From positions 53,756,909 through 53,820,908 of the forward strand of contig CM034547.1 in the NCBI GenBank assembly GCA_020055645.1: DNA of 64,000 bases. The letters run 5' to 3'. This stretch comes from Tomocerus qinae. Lineage: Eukaryota; Arthropoda; Collembola; Entomobryomorpha; Tomoceridae. Positions 11,301 to 23,900 of this stretch are shown here, in pieces (position 1 is the first letter of the stretch; every line of letters starts with the position of its first letter). The position numbers were made by a program, and so were the translations under genes. The notes under the pieces are model-generated. The model was not told where the DNA came from and did not search any database. It saw only the letters and a program-made list of their open reading frames with translations.

Positions 11301-11611
11301 AAAAGGCTGCTGAGGCTAGCTCAAGGTATTCAAAGTCATCATCATCATCAAATCAGCATGCCATCGCCAAAAAGAAGACGACGTCCCTCCCACCTTCTAG
11401 ACCAGGTCCCGCGTCAAGTAAACCAAGGCCGGGTCCAGCCTCTAGCAAACCAAGACCTGGCCCAGCATCTAGTAAGCCTTCTACCTCCCGAGGACATCCA
11501 TCTGCTCATCCTCAACGCCCCGGCGGACCTCGACCTATGAAGCTTATACGACCAATCCCCAGAAAACCGGGCGAACCTATTCCTCTTATAGAATTGTCAG
11601 ACGAGGATTGA
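8309..11611 (+). CDS. Triple THAP-domain protein with AT-hook, CxxC, coiled coil and C-terminal SIM-like tail
   Basis: Exons 8309-8318, 8541-9438, 9544-10717 and 10802-11611 join in phase to give 963 residues. The start is MPLGSCYVPGC, the usual start of a THAP domain. Three C2CH zinc modules follow: C6/C11/C57/H60 ending AVPTIF (105-110); C250/C255/C307/H310 ending SVPSLY (333-338); C391/C396/C436/H439 ending AIPTIF (472-477). Each has the conserved Trp (QKW, EEW, TQW). A basic NLS-like stretch (RKRKAK) lies between THAP 1 and 2. An AT-hook, KRGRGRPKKG, is at 532-541. C777xxC780 follows RC in a motif resembling RCxxCxxxRxxL segments of invertebrate transposon-related proteins. A coiled coil spans about 820-865, followed by a Ser run, three RPGPASSKP repeats and IELSDED at the C-terminus. 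It is probably a nuclear DNA-binding regulator; its target is unknown. Confidence 0.9.
11399..11479 (+). repeat. Three tandem 27-bp units encoding RPGPASSKP
   Basis: Units at 11399-11425, 11426-11452 and 11453-11479 each encode R-P-G-P-A-S-S-K-P. They differ from one another at many third positions (AGA/AGG, CCA/CCG/CCT, GCG/GCC/GCA, TCA/TCT) but never in the amino acid. The repeat is therefore kept as protein, not as recent DNA slippage. Confidence 0.9.
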
Positions 11612-11734
11612 ATTTAATGAATGAAGTGAATATATATATATGAAGTAATGCACACTTGTTGTTATGGCTAAGTAATCCTGAATTAAGTGTATCCAGTTTA
11701 AAGTTAAAAATATAATAATATTATGATTTTTAAT

Positions 11735-11740
11735 AATAAA
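11735..11740 (+). terminator. Poly(A) signal AATAAA of the THAP gene
   Basis: AATAAA lies 124 nt after the THAP stop codon and about 200 nt before the PPP4R4 start. It is the best placed cleavage signal in this 331-bp gap. Confidence 0.55.
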
Positions 11741-11942
11741 TAAAAACTAGTGTTCAGATTTTAAATATTACTTGTACACATAATGTTAAAGTTTAAAGGT
11801 ATTATAAAAATGTAATTTAACAGTAATTCTGTCTTTTACAATATATTATATTGAATCCTGTGCATAACAGCAATACAACCCTTGAAAGTGTGAATTCAAA
11901 TCAATATTTTATATATCGTCAGATGCAATATAATTAGACAAA

Positions 11943-14900
11943 ATGTCACAAAGTAAATCGCTCATCCTTAAACCTTCAAGTAGCTCTCGCATAGCTCCAC
12001 AGGCAGAACAACCCGGCAATAATAGATCTGCATCAGAAGTCTTTAAATGTTGCGAGGGTGGCAAGTGCATTCTCCATGGAGGCAGTGAAAAACGGCCTTC
12101 TGCAAGTTGGAGCGTGACAACTATGCCCAAAGATATAGCGGACCTTGCCATTGATCCTGCTATCAATTATGATGCCAAAGTTAGTCCATGTTCCCTCCAT
12201 TGATATATCCTCGGCCCTCACTATTCAGTTATTTTCATGCTTTCACTTTTGAAGTAGCTAGTGAAAATCATGCATGTTTGCAGCAATAATTTAATTGAAA
12301 GAAAATACTATAAAAATTTGTACTCTAGCTTGCGCACTAAAGAAATTGTACACACTGTTAGCTATAGATGAATTTAAGTGTCAATATTTGGTATTTTAAC
12401 TTTATTTTATACTTTACGTGTTTTTAGTGTAGAAGATTTTCAGTATAAATTCTTTGATGTAATACTACTATTTATGAGAAACAATTAACTGTAGTAATTC
12501 ACCTTGCAAATGCCAATTATTTGTAGGCCACTGATATAGCACGCCACAGCATGGACGAGACAATGGATGCGTTTCAAAAGGCTAAGCTGGGATTTAAGTA
12601 AAAAAAATCTATAAATTTTTACAAGAATTAATGAATTAATATTATCACCAAAATGTTTCAGAATATTATTACCGTAATTTTATGTTTACTAAAATATTTT
12701 GTTTTTTGGACTGTGATGGGCACTTTCTCTTTCCTCGTATGCTAAATCAATATGCTTAGCATCCATTTCACCAATCATCAATTTCATGAAAACTGTACTG
12801 ATGAAAGTTTTTTGTTAACTTAAAATGAGGAAGGAGAAAGTAATATGACATTATTTCTTTTCATATACCTTAGAAATGGAGTAACTCTGTTGTTTTTGGT
12901 TTGCTTGTATAGAAGTAACGAAACGAATCATAAAATCTTTGTTACCTCCAATCTGGATAACTTAATAAGACAAAATGCAGGTATAAATTATTGAATAAAG
13001 ATTTATGTCCAGATTTATACTAAGTAATAATGATTACAAGATGGCTTAACTAAACACTCTAACTCTAACCACTGTCGCAGACCGAACATTCAGAGAAATC
13101 ATGCCATTGTTTGACGTGGTAAGGCAATTGGTTTTCCGTTATTTGTAAAGTTTGTATCATTATTGTTAGTTGTAAACGTAATAATAATTTGGAGAAAGTA
13201 TTTAAAGATGAACCTGCTATCAAATTGTACATGGTATCTTCTTTGACCGTGACATGTCCTATCGTTTCTGTTAGAATTCATTTTGTAAAGAAATTGATGT
13301 TTCTACAGGAGACAAAGAGGAACACAGATTTGGAATATCATGAGGCTGCTGCAGAAAGTGCAAGATCATGTTTTCAAGTCTGCCATAGGCATCCAGTCAG
13401 AGCAAAGCAGATGTTAGATTTGATCGTGGCTCGCATAGATTGTGCAGACCCAGGTACAGATGTTATTAAAATACTTCATTGGAACCAAAATTAGAGATGT
13501 TCAACTTCTACATTAAAGTCATAGTCAAGTAATAAAAAAGAAATTCGGAATTTCCATCCACCAAACATGAGTTTAATAATCATGGAAAATTGTGAATTTT
13601 CCTCAAAAATTTTCATGCTGCATATGCTTTAGAATTCTAATACAGCTAGTTTCCCTTTACGTGTAAGATCATAATGTAAAACTTTCACCGAGAGGTGGCT
13701 TTGATAGTGGTTTAGCATGTTCTAGCCCGGTGAAAGTATTTTCCATCTGCACAACAGAGAAAGCTCTGCTGGTGACTCTATGTAGTCATCGAATTACTTA
13801 ATATTTTCTTCATTCTGATCCTTCCTCAGGAAGATAAAGGTTTGAAAGAAAATTCCCACTTACTATGTATCTATGAAAAAGTTTTATAGTATACACTATA
13901 TACAATATCCTCAAGGCAATTCTTTTCCTATTCTCTACTTGGAATTTTGAAAAATATGCATAGTATAAGACTTAATATCAATGTATGTAATTCGAATACC
14001 ATCTAATCTACCTTCCGTTCTGCTTAAAACGTAATTTAGAGATTTCAAAAGCGTGGGACAATGGAATGCTAGGTGTAATTCAAATAATGGACACTGATGA
14101 GCTGCAACGAGATGTAAAATTGCGAGCTTGTTTATGAAGATGAGTTCTACCCACGTAAATATGTACAGTAAATGGCTAACTGAAGTATTCGTCTTTTTTC
14201 AGATAATTCCCGTAGTAAAAGAAAGATTTTGTCGAAAAGGTGCTTCAGTAAATGCTAAAGTAGGAGCAGGACTAATGATCAATAAACTCGTAGCTCGACT
14301 TGACGAAAATTTGTAAGATATCTGCACAAAATCACATTTTACTTATAACATTTTTATGCATCGGAAATTAAGATTTGAATTTTTAGATGGAGTAAGCGCT
14401 TATTTCCTGTTATTGAGTTACTTTGCGCTGATCCTGACCCCGTTGTACGCTTGACGATATGTAATCAACTGGCAGATATTTCAGAAAGAATGTCGGCAAA
14501 AGACCCCATACTCAATCTACTCAAGAAATTATCTCAGGATTCTGATGCTGACATACGAAATGCTACTGTACATGGAATTTGCAGGGTCATTGTTCTCATA
14601 AAAGCTCCTAATGTTCAGACAAAATCCTTTTTCGAAACAATTATCCCTGTTCTTAAGAAAACTGTTAAGGAGGCATATGTCAGTTTAAACCACATAGCTT
14701 TGATCCAATTTTCAGACTACATCGGCCGTGTAGCATGCAGTTTTACAGGTAAAGGAGAAAATCATTATACTACAAGCTAACTGCTTAGTTATAAAAGTTG
14801 TGTTTGTTCATTCTAATTAAGCTAGCAAAATAATTCATATATATATTAACGGTTTTTATTCTACTGATCACAATCCCAATGACAGTTCTAATGATACGTA

Positions 14901-17900
14901 ATAAAATTTACTTATTTCAATTTCTTAGTAGAAATCATATATTTATAAAGACAATGAGAATAGCACGAGTATTATTTCAGCAGCTATAAAAAAGATAGAA
15001 CGATATACTATATAAGATATTCCAATGTATATCACACCAAATTAACATAATTAATTCGATAATGTGGCAAAATAATGAGGATTTTTACTCTTGCCACTTG
15101 TATAGAAAGCTATTCATAAAATCCTTTGTCAGTTATATTTGATAGTTTCAAGGGTACCCTTAAGGCTCCTCTTGCAACCGAATTACTTTACCTCTATGTT
15201 GTTTTATTGTTTTGCATATACGTATAACATTACATTACAATTGTCCCAACAAAACAGACGGAGGGGCTCTAACTGGAGGAAACAAATTGTGGTTCTTGGA
15301 TGCATTTCTTCATTTGAGTCGCTTTGGGCTCACTTCCAAAGCTAAAGAGAATGCCAAACCACCTCCAGAAGTGAGTCAGCAATTTTGTGACATTCCTTTC
15401 AACTTTCTACAATTTATATTACTAAAACTATTTTGTAAGAATTCAAAAATGCAGAAATTTGCATGCAGAGAACAAAAATCTACTATATTCTGCTACTATG
15501 TTTTCCCCTACAGATGCCAACTGGATTTTTGAACTTTCGGGCTAACAACGAATTTGCTAGACGGCATTCTGTGGTATTGCTTTGAAATTAATATTTCACA
15601 AACTTAATTCATTGTACAAATGATTGATATAGTTATTACTATTAGTAGAAATTATTCCAGATAAGGATAGGATTGATCGCTATAATATAATGTTAAATCT
15701 ACCATTCTTCGATTATGAGAATAAATGAGAATGGGGACAAGCATGCGGGCCGCTTTCACCGCGTGTCTGCATGTATAATTGTAATAGACTATAGTTTATG
15801 GACGATAATGTTATAATGTTATAAAGTTGGATTTAAATTAATTAATGTTGATTTATATGAGTAGCAAATCTGTATATTATGTCTATATCGGAACAGAGTA
15901 GTTTAATTTACTTTACCTATACAAAATGTAATTTCATTTTTTGATACTTGATTGATTGTATTTTATAGTAGATGTAACTTTCACTGCTTTCTCTGCAGCA
16001 TTAAAAGAAATGAAAATTATGGACGATATAATATTATTTTGGTGTATGGAACGAAAGTGAATTAAATATTCAAGTTAATTAGTGATACCATAATTTGTGT
16101 TTATGATAATTTATTTTTATCCACCAGATTGAGTCTTTGATTGGTACAAAATCAATAAAATCCCCTGTGTTGGCGACTGCTGCTGTTGCCCCTTCACCGT
16201 CAAAAAGTGTCTACAGTAAAGTCCAGGATGCAGAAGAAATAGCTGAACTAGAGAGCACAATTCGTGCAAACACAGCAAAAGAGTTTCCTCATTTTCTAAA
16301 GTTTGCAAAGCCCCTTGTGGATTTTAAGACCGGACTGCATCCTCTTGTTGTAGATCTAATGCATGATCCTTCACCTCAAGTGCGAGCTGCAATGTCGGAT
16401 AGTCTCTACTCTGTAAATCATTTCCGCTCTCTTCTTTTGTAAAGTCAAGTGATTTATTTTGGTGTTCTCCACTCATCTTGTTCAGGGGAGAAAGTCAAGT
16501 TCCTAATACGGAAAAAGTTTATAGCATAAAACTGTGTATTTGTCTTTTCACTGTTGGAAAAGCCTCCCATTACTCTTGTGGACACGAGTGAGCGTGAGAT
16601 CTGTGACATAGATCTCTTTCATTGCTTCCACAAGTAGCATTTATCTTTTCTCGCTTTAATAGAGTGGAAAAAGATCCACAGTTTTATGACAGAAGCATTA
16701 CTCTAGTCCCTTTCTTTCTCCATGTTTAATTGCGAAAGATTTAAGAGCTACATTACCGGAGATCTCGTAAATATTACCTTTTAATATTGTGCTGTAAAAT
16801 GTGCTTGATTAACTTGCCTTTTTAAATTCGTTTTTCAGGTGATGGAATTGCTAGGGACAGAATGCGGTCTTTTGCATGGAGAATTTGTTTACGCCCTTTC
16901 TGATGACGAGTTAAAAGTGTGCGAAGGAGTCCTCACTCATTTAGCTAGCATTCTGAAAGCATTTACATCTGCCAAGTTGCTTTCTCCTGAGAACACGGTG
17001 AGACATCAACTGAATAGGAAAGTAAATGCCAAGTTCTTTGAGTTAGTGTTAGCGCTTTCTCAAGGGCACGAAATCAAATAAATGTATTGCCTAACCACTA
17101 ACTCTTATAGATGAGAATTTTGTTACAACTATTCCATTTCGATTTCCACTCACACTTCAAATTGCATTTAGTTATAAACTTTGATGTTCTTTTCCCTGGA
17201 ATACCCAACTTTGGGGGTTTACTGCTACCATCTAACTATACAGTCCGTTTAAGGGTTACTACTATGCATTTACGATTAAAATGTCAATTTATGCGCACTG
17301 CATTGCACACTAAAGGAACCTTTTGTGCTTGACTGGCATTTTGCTTTGTCTGAAGTGAAACTTTGCCTACTTGATTGGGATTTCAAGTTTTGACAAGATG
17401 TTCCTTAAGTTGTTAATTCCATTTCTATCTCCATAATCCATTCAAATAGATATGTCGTGGGCGTAAACTAGATTGGACTGCTACTGAATTAAATACCGAA
17501 GTGCATATTCCAGAGATATATTATACCAATATGATTATACTATCTTACATTTCTTCGACAAGCTTCATTAACGCTGACAGGCATGAGTCATCTTTAAAAT
17601 GATGAGATGCTATGCTAAATATTTCTTTTTCCTTAGAAGGGTACATTTTTATAAGACATTAAGGTATGCCGCCTTCGTCTTTGTTGCTCACCTGAAAGTT
17701 TTTGTAGTAAGTAGGTGAAGTAAGACTTATGGGACGAAGTTTTCTTTGACGTACACTAACATTTGACTACCTCCATTTTGACATGATTGTAGAACTGTAA
17801 ACTTTTACATTTGCTCAAAAGTGATTGCGTTGATTTTTCTTATTTGTTACTTTTACCTACTTGCTATCTAACAGTAAACCTAAAAAAGTTCTCTACAATG

Positions 17901-20900
17901 AACAGTTGATTACTTGACGTATGCAATTGACTAGATCTTAAACATCTTTCGAAAAAGGCTTATTGCTTGATGTTAAGCAAATAGTCTCGTAATAAATCTT
18001 TGATGCACCCATTACAATAGTATATTACTGGATGTTACTACGATTAGTTAAATAATATTGAGCAATTTCTTTTAGTATCTTTTATTTTACGATGAAACAT
18101 GCAATAGTTGAATGGATTGTGTATAGTAGAAATGTGCAATGATATTTTTGATGGCTCTCTCTTCCTTATGCTGTGAAACAGGGCCAAAGTAAGTATAAAG
18201 TTTTATTGGACAGGGATATCCCACGCTGGGATGTATCAGGTCCACAATCAGAAATGAGAAAGTTTCTAGGGCGAGTAAGTGGGCGATAGCTTTCACCTTT
18301 TGTAAGGAGTGTTATCACACGATCGTAGTTTTAGCCAAGCTTTTGAATATTCATTGGGATGTCTAAACAAAGATGGAAGATTACAAAGCCTTTGACAGGC
18401 TGATGAATTTTCCTTTTTGGTCTCGATGAATAATTAGCTGCACATAATATTAATCACTATGCTGGCATTTATTTATGAAAGTTGAAAGCTCGCCGATAGA
18501 AATTGAGCGCCTAGAGTGATATCATTACTCTTCTCTCTGTAGGAGCTTTCAAAATGAATTTGGTGTAGACCAGAGCGACGAGTCGGTGAGACCACCTCCC
18601 ACTCCCACATTCACTTGTAGCCTTACGGTGGTGTATGGACTTTTATTTCATGAGTCATAATAATATTTCATGTGCCCTTATCTTGCCCAATTCTAGAGGA
18701 TTGTAGATATGCCGAGTCGAGTGGGCATTACAACATTCTTAGAATTGTGCAGTAGAAAATCCCTTTTGTCCAAGGGAAAATCCCAGCACATTTAGTTTCT
18801 TACCTTTCTTTGACCATAAAATGATATAATCTGTTGGAATGACAATGCAGACGACAGCGCTAGTGGAGATCGGAGGAGCTCTGCTTTTCTGCGAGGAGAA
18901 ACTAAGCCAGACAAATAATTGGCGTCTGCATGCAATGATTTTGGAGCAGATGAGCGTCTTGCCTTTTTGCATCCCTGGTGACTACATCTACAACAACTTT
19001 GTTCCCATTATCTTCCACAGACTACTTCGTCTCGTAAGATATGCTTTATATTACATTACTAGCCGTTACATACTTAAACTTTAATGCAAAAGTCTTATGA
19101 ATAAGAAAATAACTACCTACACACAACCAAAACCCAACTATAGGCAATCTACCCAGAAGAAATATTTCATATCAAGAAACTTTTCAGAACCATGACATTC
19201 GTCTATAGACAGCATAACTCTTTCAGGATTAGTGTCTGATTAGCTCATTGTCAGTGATGGTAATCCTTTTGTTCCTAACGACTCGTGTTTTTATGACGCC
19301 TGAAATCTTATTAGCTGTAGGCGGGTCATCAGAGCAGCCTACTCACTACAATTCATGTCAAGATGAGAATACTTAGAAGTGTTCGACTTTGACTTATCAT
19401 CTTTCCTTAATATGCAATTTGATTTCCAGGGGATTAAATTCTGAGTAGATTCCCCTTTCCTTACGTATAAAGCTCACAGATTTAATTTGTTTTACTCCTT
19501 ATATCTTGTAATGCTCCGTAGTGGCTTATTTAGCAAAATATTTTCTTAGCAAGTATAGAAAAGCCTCAAATAGATACAAATATGTAGTTTATGTGTTTAA
19601 TTTATACAATAGTAGAGTATACAGTCAGTCCGATAATGAATAAGGCAAAGTAACTCTTAATGGCAACTGTGATGACCTCGAGGTAGACCACAGAAGTCAC
19701 ATTGGAGCAATAAAAAAGAGAAAGTTGTATATCCAGAACAGTTAGTGCTTGCGTCAATGTAACAATTCAGAGTGTGTAGTGCTTTGGAGAACTCTTTTTA
19801 TAGCAAGTCTTCCTAAAACAAAGAGCACGTTTAATCGGATAGGAATCTTTGTAAGTCACTCAGCTGTATGCTTTGAAAAGTGTATAGCCCAATCCGATTA
19901 GGTGTAGTTGAGATCCTTACGGAAGGGATATATAGAATGTAGTTTGATGGTTGCAATTTGCAATTCCGTCATTTGAGTTTTCTCAAAGGAGGAGAATGGA
20001 ACTGAATTGTGAATGAGTACTTCGTAATGAGTGACGACGACTGTTATAAATAAGTGATATTCCCTTCTGGCTGTGGGGGCGAGGACGATATAAAAGTTGG
20101 ATGGATATTGCATATTCACAAGAGTAGTTATTTCTAGCCACATAGAATATGCATATTACTACCATTAGGAAAAAGATCTAAATTACTGCTCCAAGTATAT
20201 TTGCAGAAGACTGTTGTGAGACTAATGAATAATTTTATTGCGAATATGGAATAGTGTCATATAGTTTCATGCTTCTGGGTAATTCTTTATTCCGTGTTTT
20301 AGTCATGACAGGTAATGCATTTATCTCTCACAAGTCGAAAATGGCATGTGGTTAAGGATGTGATTTAAATATATTTAATTCATATTCCGTGGTATACTTC
20401 AAATAGTAAGGAATTCCGAGGTACAATGAATACTGAATAGACAAATATAACATGTACAAGGCCATAGTTTACAAAGTTGTGTCTTTATGATTTTTAATAA
20501 TAAATATGTACTTGTTATTTTCTCCTTTTCAGAGACAGTTGCCAGCTCGAGTTATGGCAGCGTATACCATCGTCTCTTTTTTGAGACACTGTAGAAGATC
20601 AAGTCATCGTGATGATATTCGCAAGAAGATCAAAGAAAGTAAGTCTCATCATGTCAGTTTTAAGTTTCACCTTTCATGTGAAACTGTATCAATTTATAGT
20701 TGAGTCTTTAGGACCCCACCATAAAACATATTTTGTCACGTTGTCATTATTTCAGTGGTACGCACTGTTTGCCTTTATTGTGCAAACTCACTATGTCTAT
20801 AAGATAACACAGTGTCTGAAACTAACATTGAGAATTGATGGTGAATGGTGTAGTTGTACATTGTATTGATCGTATAAATATAGACTTCCTGGACAGTGTT

Positions 20901-23900
20901 TTATACATTACGTATATGATACTGTATATTTAAAGGTAGGCAAGAGAGCTAAGCAAATACATTTTGGTAATATGACTTCACAGGTACCTGCTTAAGTACA
21001 CATCAGTGCATAGGCACAGGTTTTCTTCGAAATTGTTTTCTGAACCCGGAGGTAGGCTTTGCAAATTGTAATGACCTTAAATTGTGATGTGGTCTGCATC
21101 GGCACGGCAGGACTCTTGTTTCATTGAGGAGAATGAGACTGTACTGGTTCCCAGGATTAATCGGCCACTTCACTTACAGTCTCGTTTCCCACAGTGTAAT
21201 ACGCCCTAAAATAATTTATCTGTCATGATAGTCCCATTAAGGACCATCTCAGCTGCTTTCTCCCATGCTACGTCTGGTTGGTCATGGAAGCTTGACCGGA
21301 ACAAACTCTCCTTCTAAGTGCCTTCCTTTCTAAAAGATAGATATATGAAGTGCAATCTAACAAAAGTAGCTTCTGCTCCACTTTAAATTGCATTAGTATA
21401 TATTTCTACTTTCCCTTGGGCTGCATTCTTATAGCAAGCTACAGCCACTCGAATAAATCCTAACTCATCCCTCACTACTCTTTTCTTCCTCTCTTTCCTT
21501 CCGTATGGACAAAAAGGTCCCATTTCTTATCAACTACACGAAACTTGAAAGTCGGATCTTTGTCCGGTTATTAGAGACTCCTTGAACTAAAAGGTCACAG
21601 AGAGAGGAGTCATAAATTTCTAAATTACGAAATGATGAGCTACTATTTTTCAACCAAAGATCAATTGAATCCACATCAATTTGCACAATCATTTCTTGTT
21701 TCTCATGCTGCAAATCTTATTTCCCCCCGTTGATACACTACTTGTAGGGTGAAGTGGTATAAATTATAGTTATAGATAATACCGTAATAATCGAAATAAT
21801 TCCGCGCGGAATTATTGTTTCAAGCACATAAAAAAATTCCTGAAAAGGCCAAAAATGTCGAAATAATTCCGCGGGCGCGGAATTATTTCGATACGCGGAA
21901 TTATTTTTCATTAAGTCAATATTTATTTTATTTTCAATACATGGGATAAAATGTTTTATAAAAAATGTATTTAGAGGTCTTCATCTGAAGACAGGGATAT
22001 ATATTTATCGGATCGATTAAATCGAGGTCCATGTCTTCTTCGTCCGAAGGCAATAAAATATCGTCCTCATGAATTAAGGGCTGTTCTATTTGCATGCACT
22101 GCCGCTGTAGCATTTCACGCCCTTCTTTACAATCCTTGCCTGGTTTGAAGGCCGTTATTAAATTGTCCTGGCTTCCATCCGTGGCATTTAGAACTCCACA
22201 AGAGAAGAAGGATTTTTTAATAACGTCTGCTGTTAAGGAATCCCAGGCTTCGACGATCGAACTGCAGACTACACTCAAAGAGGGTGGCTTTGAATTACCA
22301 CCTTTAGTAGTTTCAAAGTTTCCAGGAGTGGATACCCACACATTGTAATGTTTCCTGATGGAATCTTTGAACGGCTTGTTCCAGCTGACATCTGCTGGCT
22401 GGATGTATTTAGTACATCCTCCTGGGATTTTTTTAGGTACAGGTACGCGGAATTATTTCGATACGCGGAACTATTACCATTAACAACCAAAAAGGCGAAG
22501 TAAAATCGAAATAATTCCGCCGCGGAATTATATCGATTATTACGGTAATTTATGTCGTCTTTGGGTACAGAAAATAAAACCCTATAAAACTGAAAACAGA
22601 GATATATTATAGAGGGAATGCTAATCCTATACAGCTAAAATGTATTAACCTTTTCTGCTTAGGTCTTGCTTTGGGACGAAGTAAGCAAGATAGGATGCTA
22701 CATTTGATGATGTCTCAAAGGATAATGAGCGAATTCTCCCGGAAATACTACCGGGATCACTTTTTTGAAACTAATCTGGATTTGGCTTGTAAGTAATGAC
22801 ATCAGCAGGTGGTTTAAAAATTGTAAAGTAGTATTAATGGTAAGTAGTGCATGAATTTGTATAATAAAACTTGCATAACTTTATTGTGTCTTAATGTAGC
22901 GGACACGGTTGCAAATGTACGGTTAAAAGTAGTTTCAATGATGCCTGATATGAAAAAAACGTTACATTTGTCGGATAATGAAACATTCCTCCAAAAGTTG
23001 GAAGCTACTGCAGCGGAAATTAAAAAGAAGGAAAATGATCCCGATGTTGTAAATTCTTTGGAGAGTGCAATGGATGATATGCAGCAGGTTTTGGTGGTTT
23101 TCAAGAATGACGAGAACTATGCTAAGGTAGGTACCGTTATAGCAATTTATTCTGATAACTATTTATGATCACAAAAGCTTATATACGTACAAATATGCAT
23201 TTACGTCTCTAGTATCAAAACGATTAGAACTACATAAGTAGTTTTTTCCCATTCAATGCAAGGTGATTTGTGATTTGGATTGAAAGAAAGAGTATTGTGT
23301 CTATTGATATGCTAACAGATGGAAACCATTTACTGTAGACGATATCCATTATTTTATTGCTACTATAACCTCATCGTTTATTTTCAATTGTTATTATTTT
23401 TGGGCGATTTATTCAATGCAAGTCGTTATGAAGAATGGGAATCCATCTACTAAGCAATTGTCAAGTCGATAAAGGCGCAGACAAAATTATTTTAACTTAC
23501 CGTGGCAGGATTGACTATATCAGAACAGGATATTGAGATGTATCATAGAGATTTTTCATCTGAGTCAATACAATTTGGTATATGACCGATAACATCGTAG
23601 TGATATTATGATGATGGAAATGTGAGTAATATTACTTTTCCATTGCATATTGAAAAGTGCAATAACACTAAGAAGGGCATCATAGCATTATTGGCACCAG
23701 ACAGTCACAATCACACAAAGGTACCTCTTGCAATAATGGTAATAATGATCTGGGAAAATGGTTTTACCGTGTGGCATTTATAGTTCTTTACTGTCTGACT
23801 CCAAGTGCTCCCTCAAACTAAAATCGTCATAAAATTTAGTAGACTGTTCTTTCGAGAGCATTGATATACCTACCATCCTCAGCCACACTAAGCCAAATAC

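Noticed and set aside
11909..12166. Minus-strand 85-codon ORF ending in DILSNYIASDDI that looks protein-like
   Set aside because: The plus-strand frame here is needed as PPP4R4 exon 1, joins in phase to exon 2 and has an upstream in-frame stop. No minus-strand partner exon was found.
23500..23600. Minus-strand GTAAGT donor with upstream acceptor-like CAG
   Set aside because: All three frames between them contain stops.
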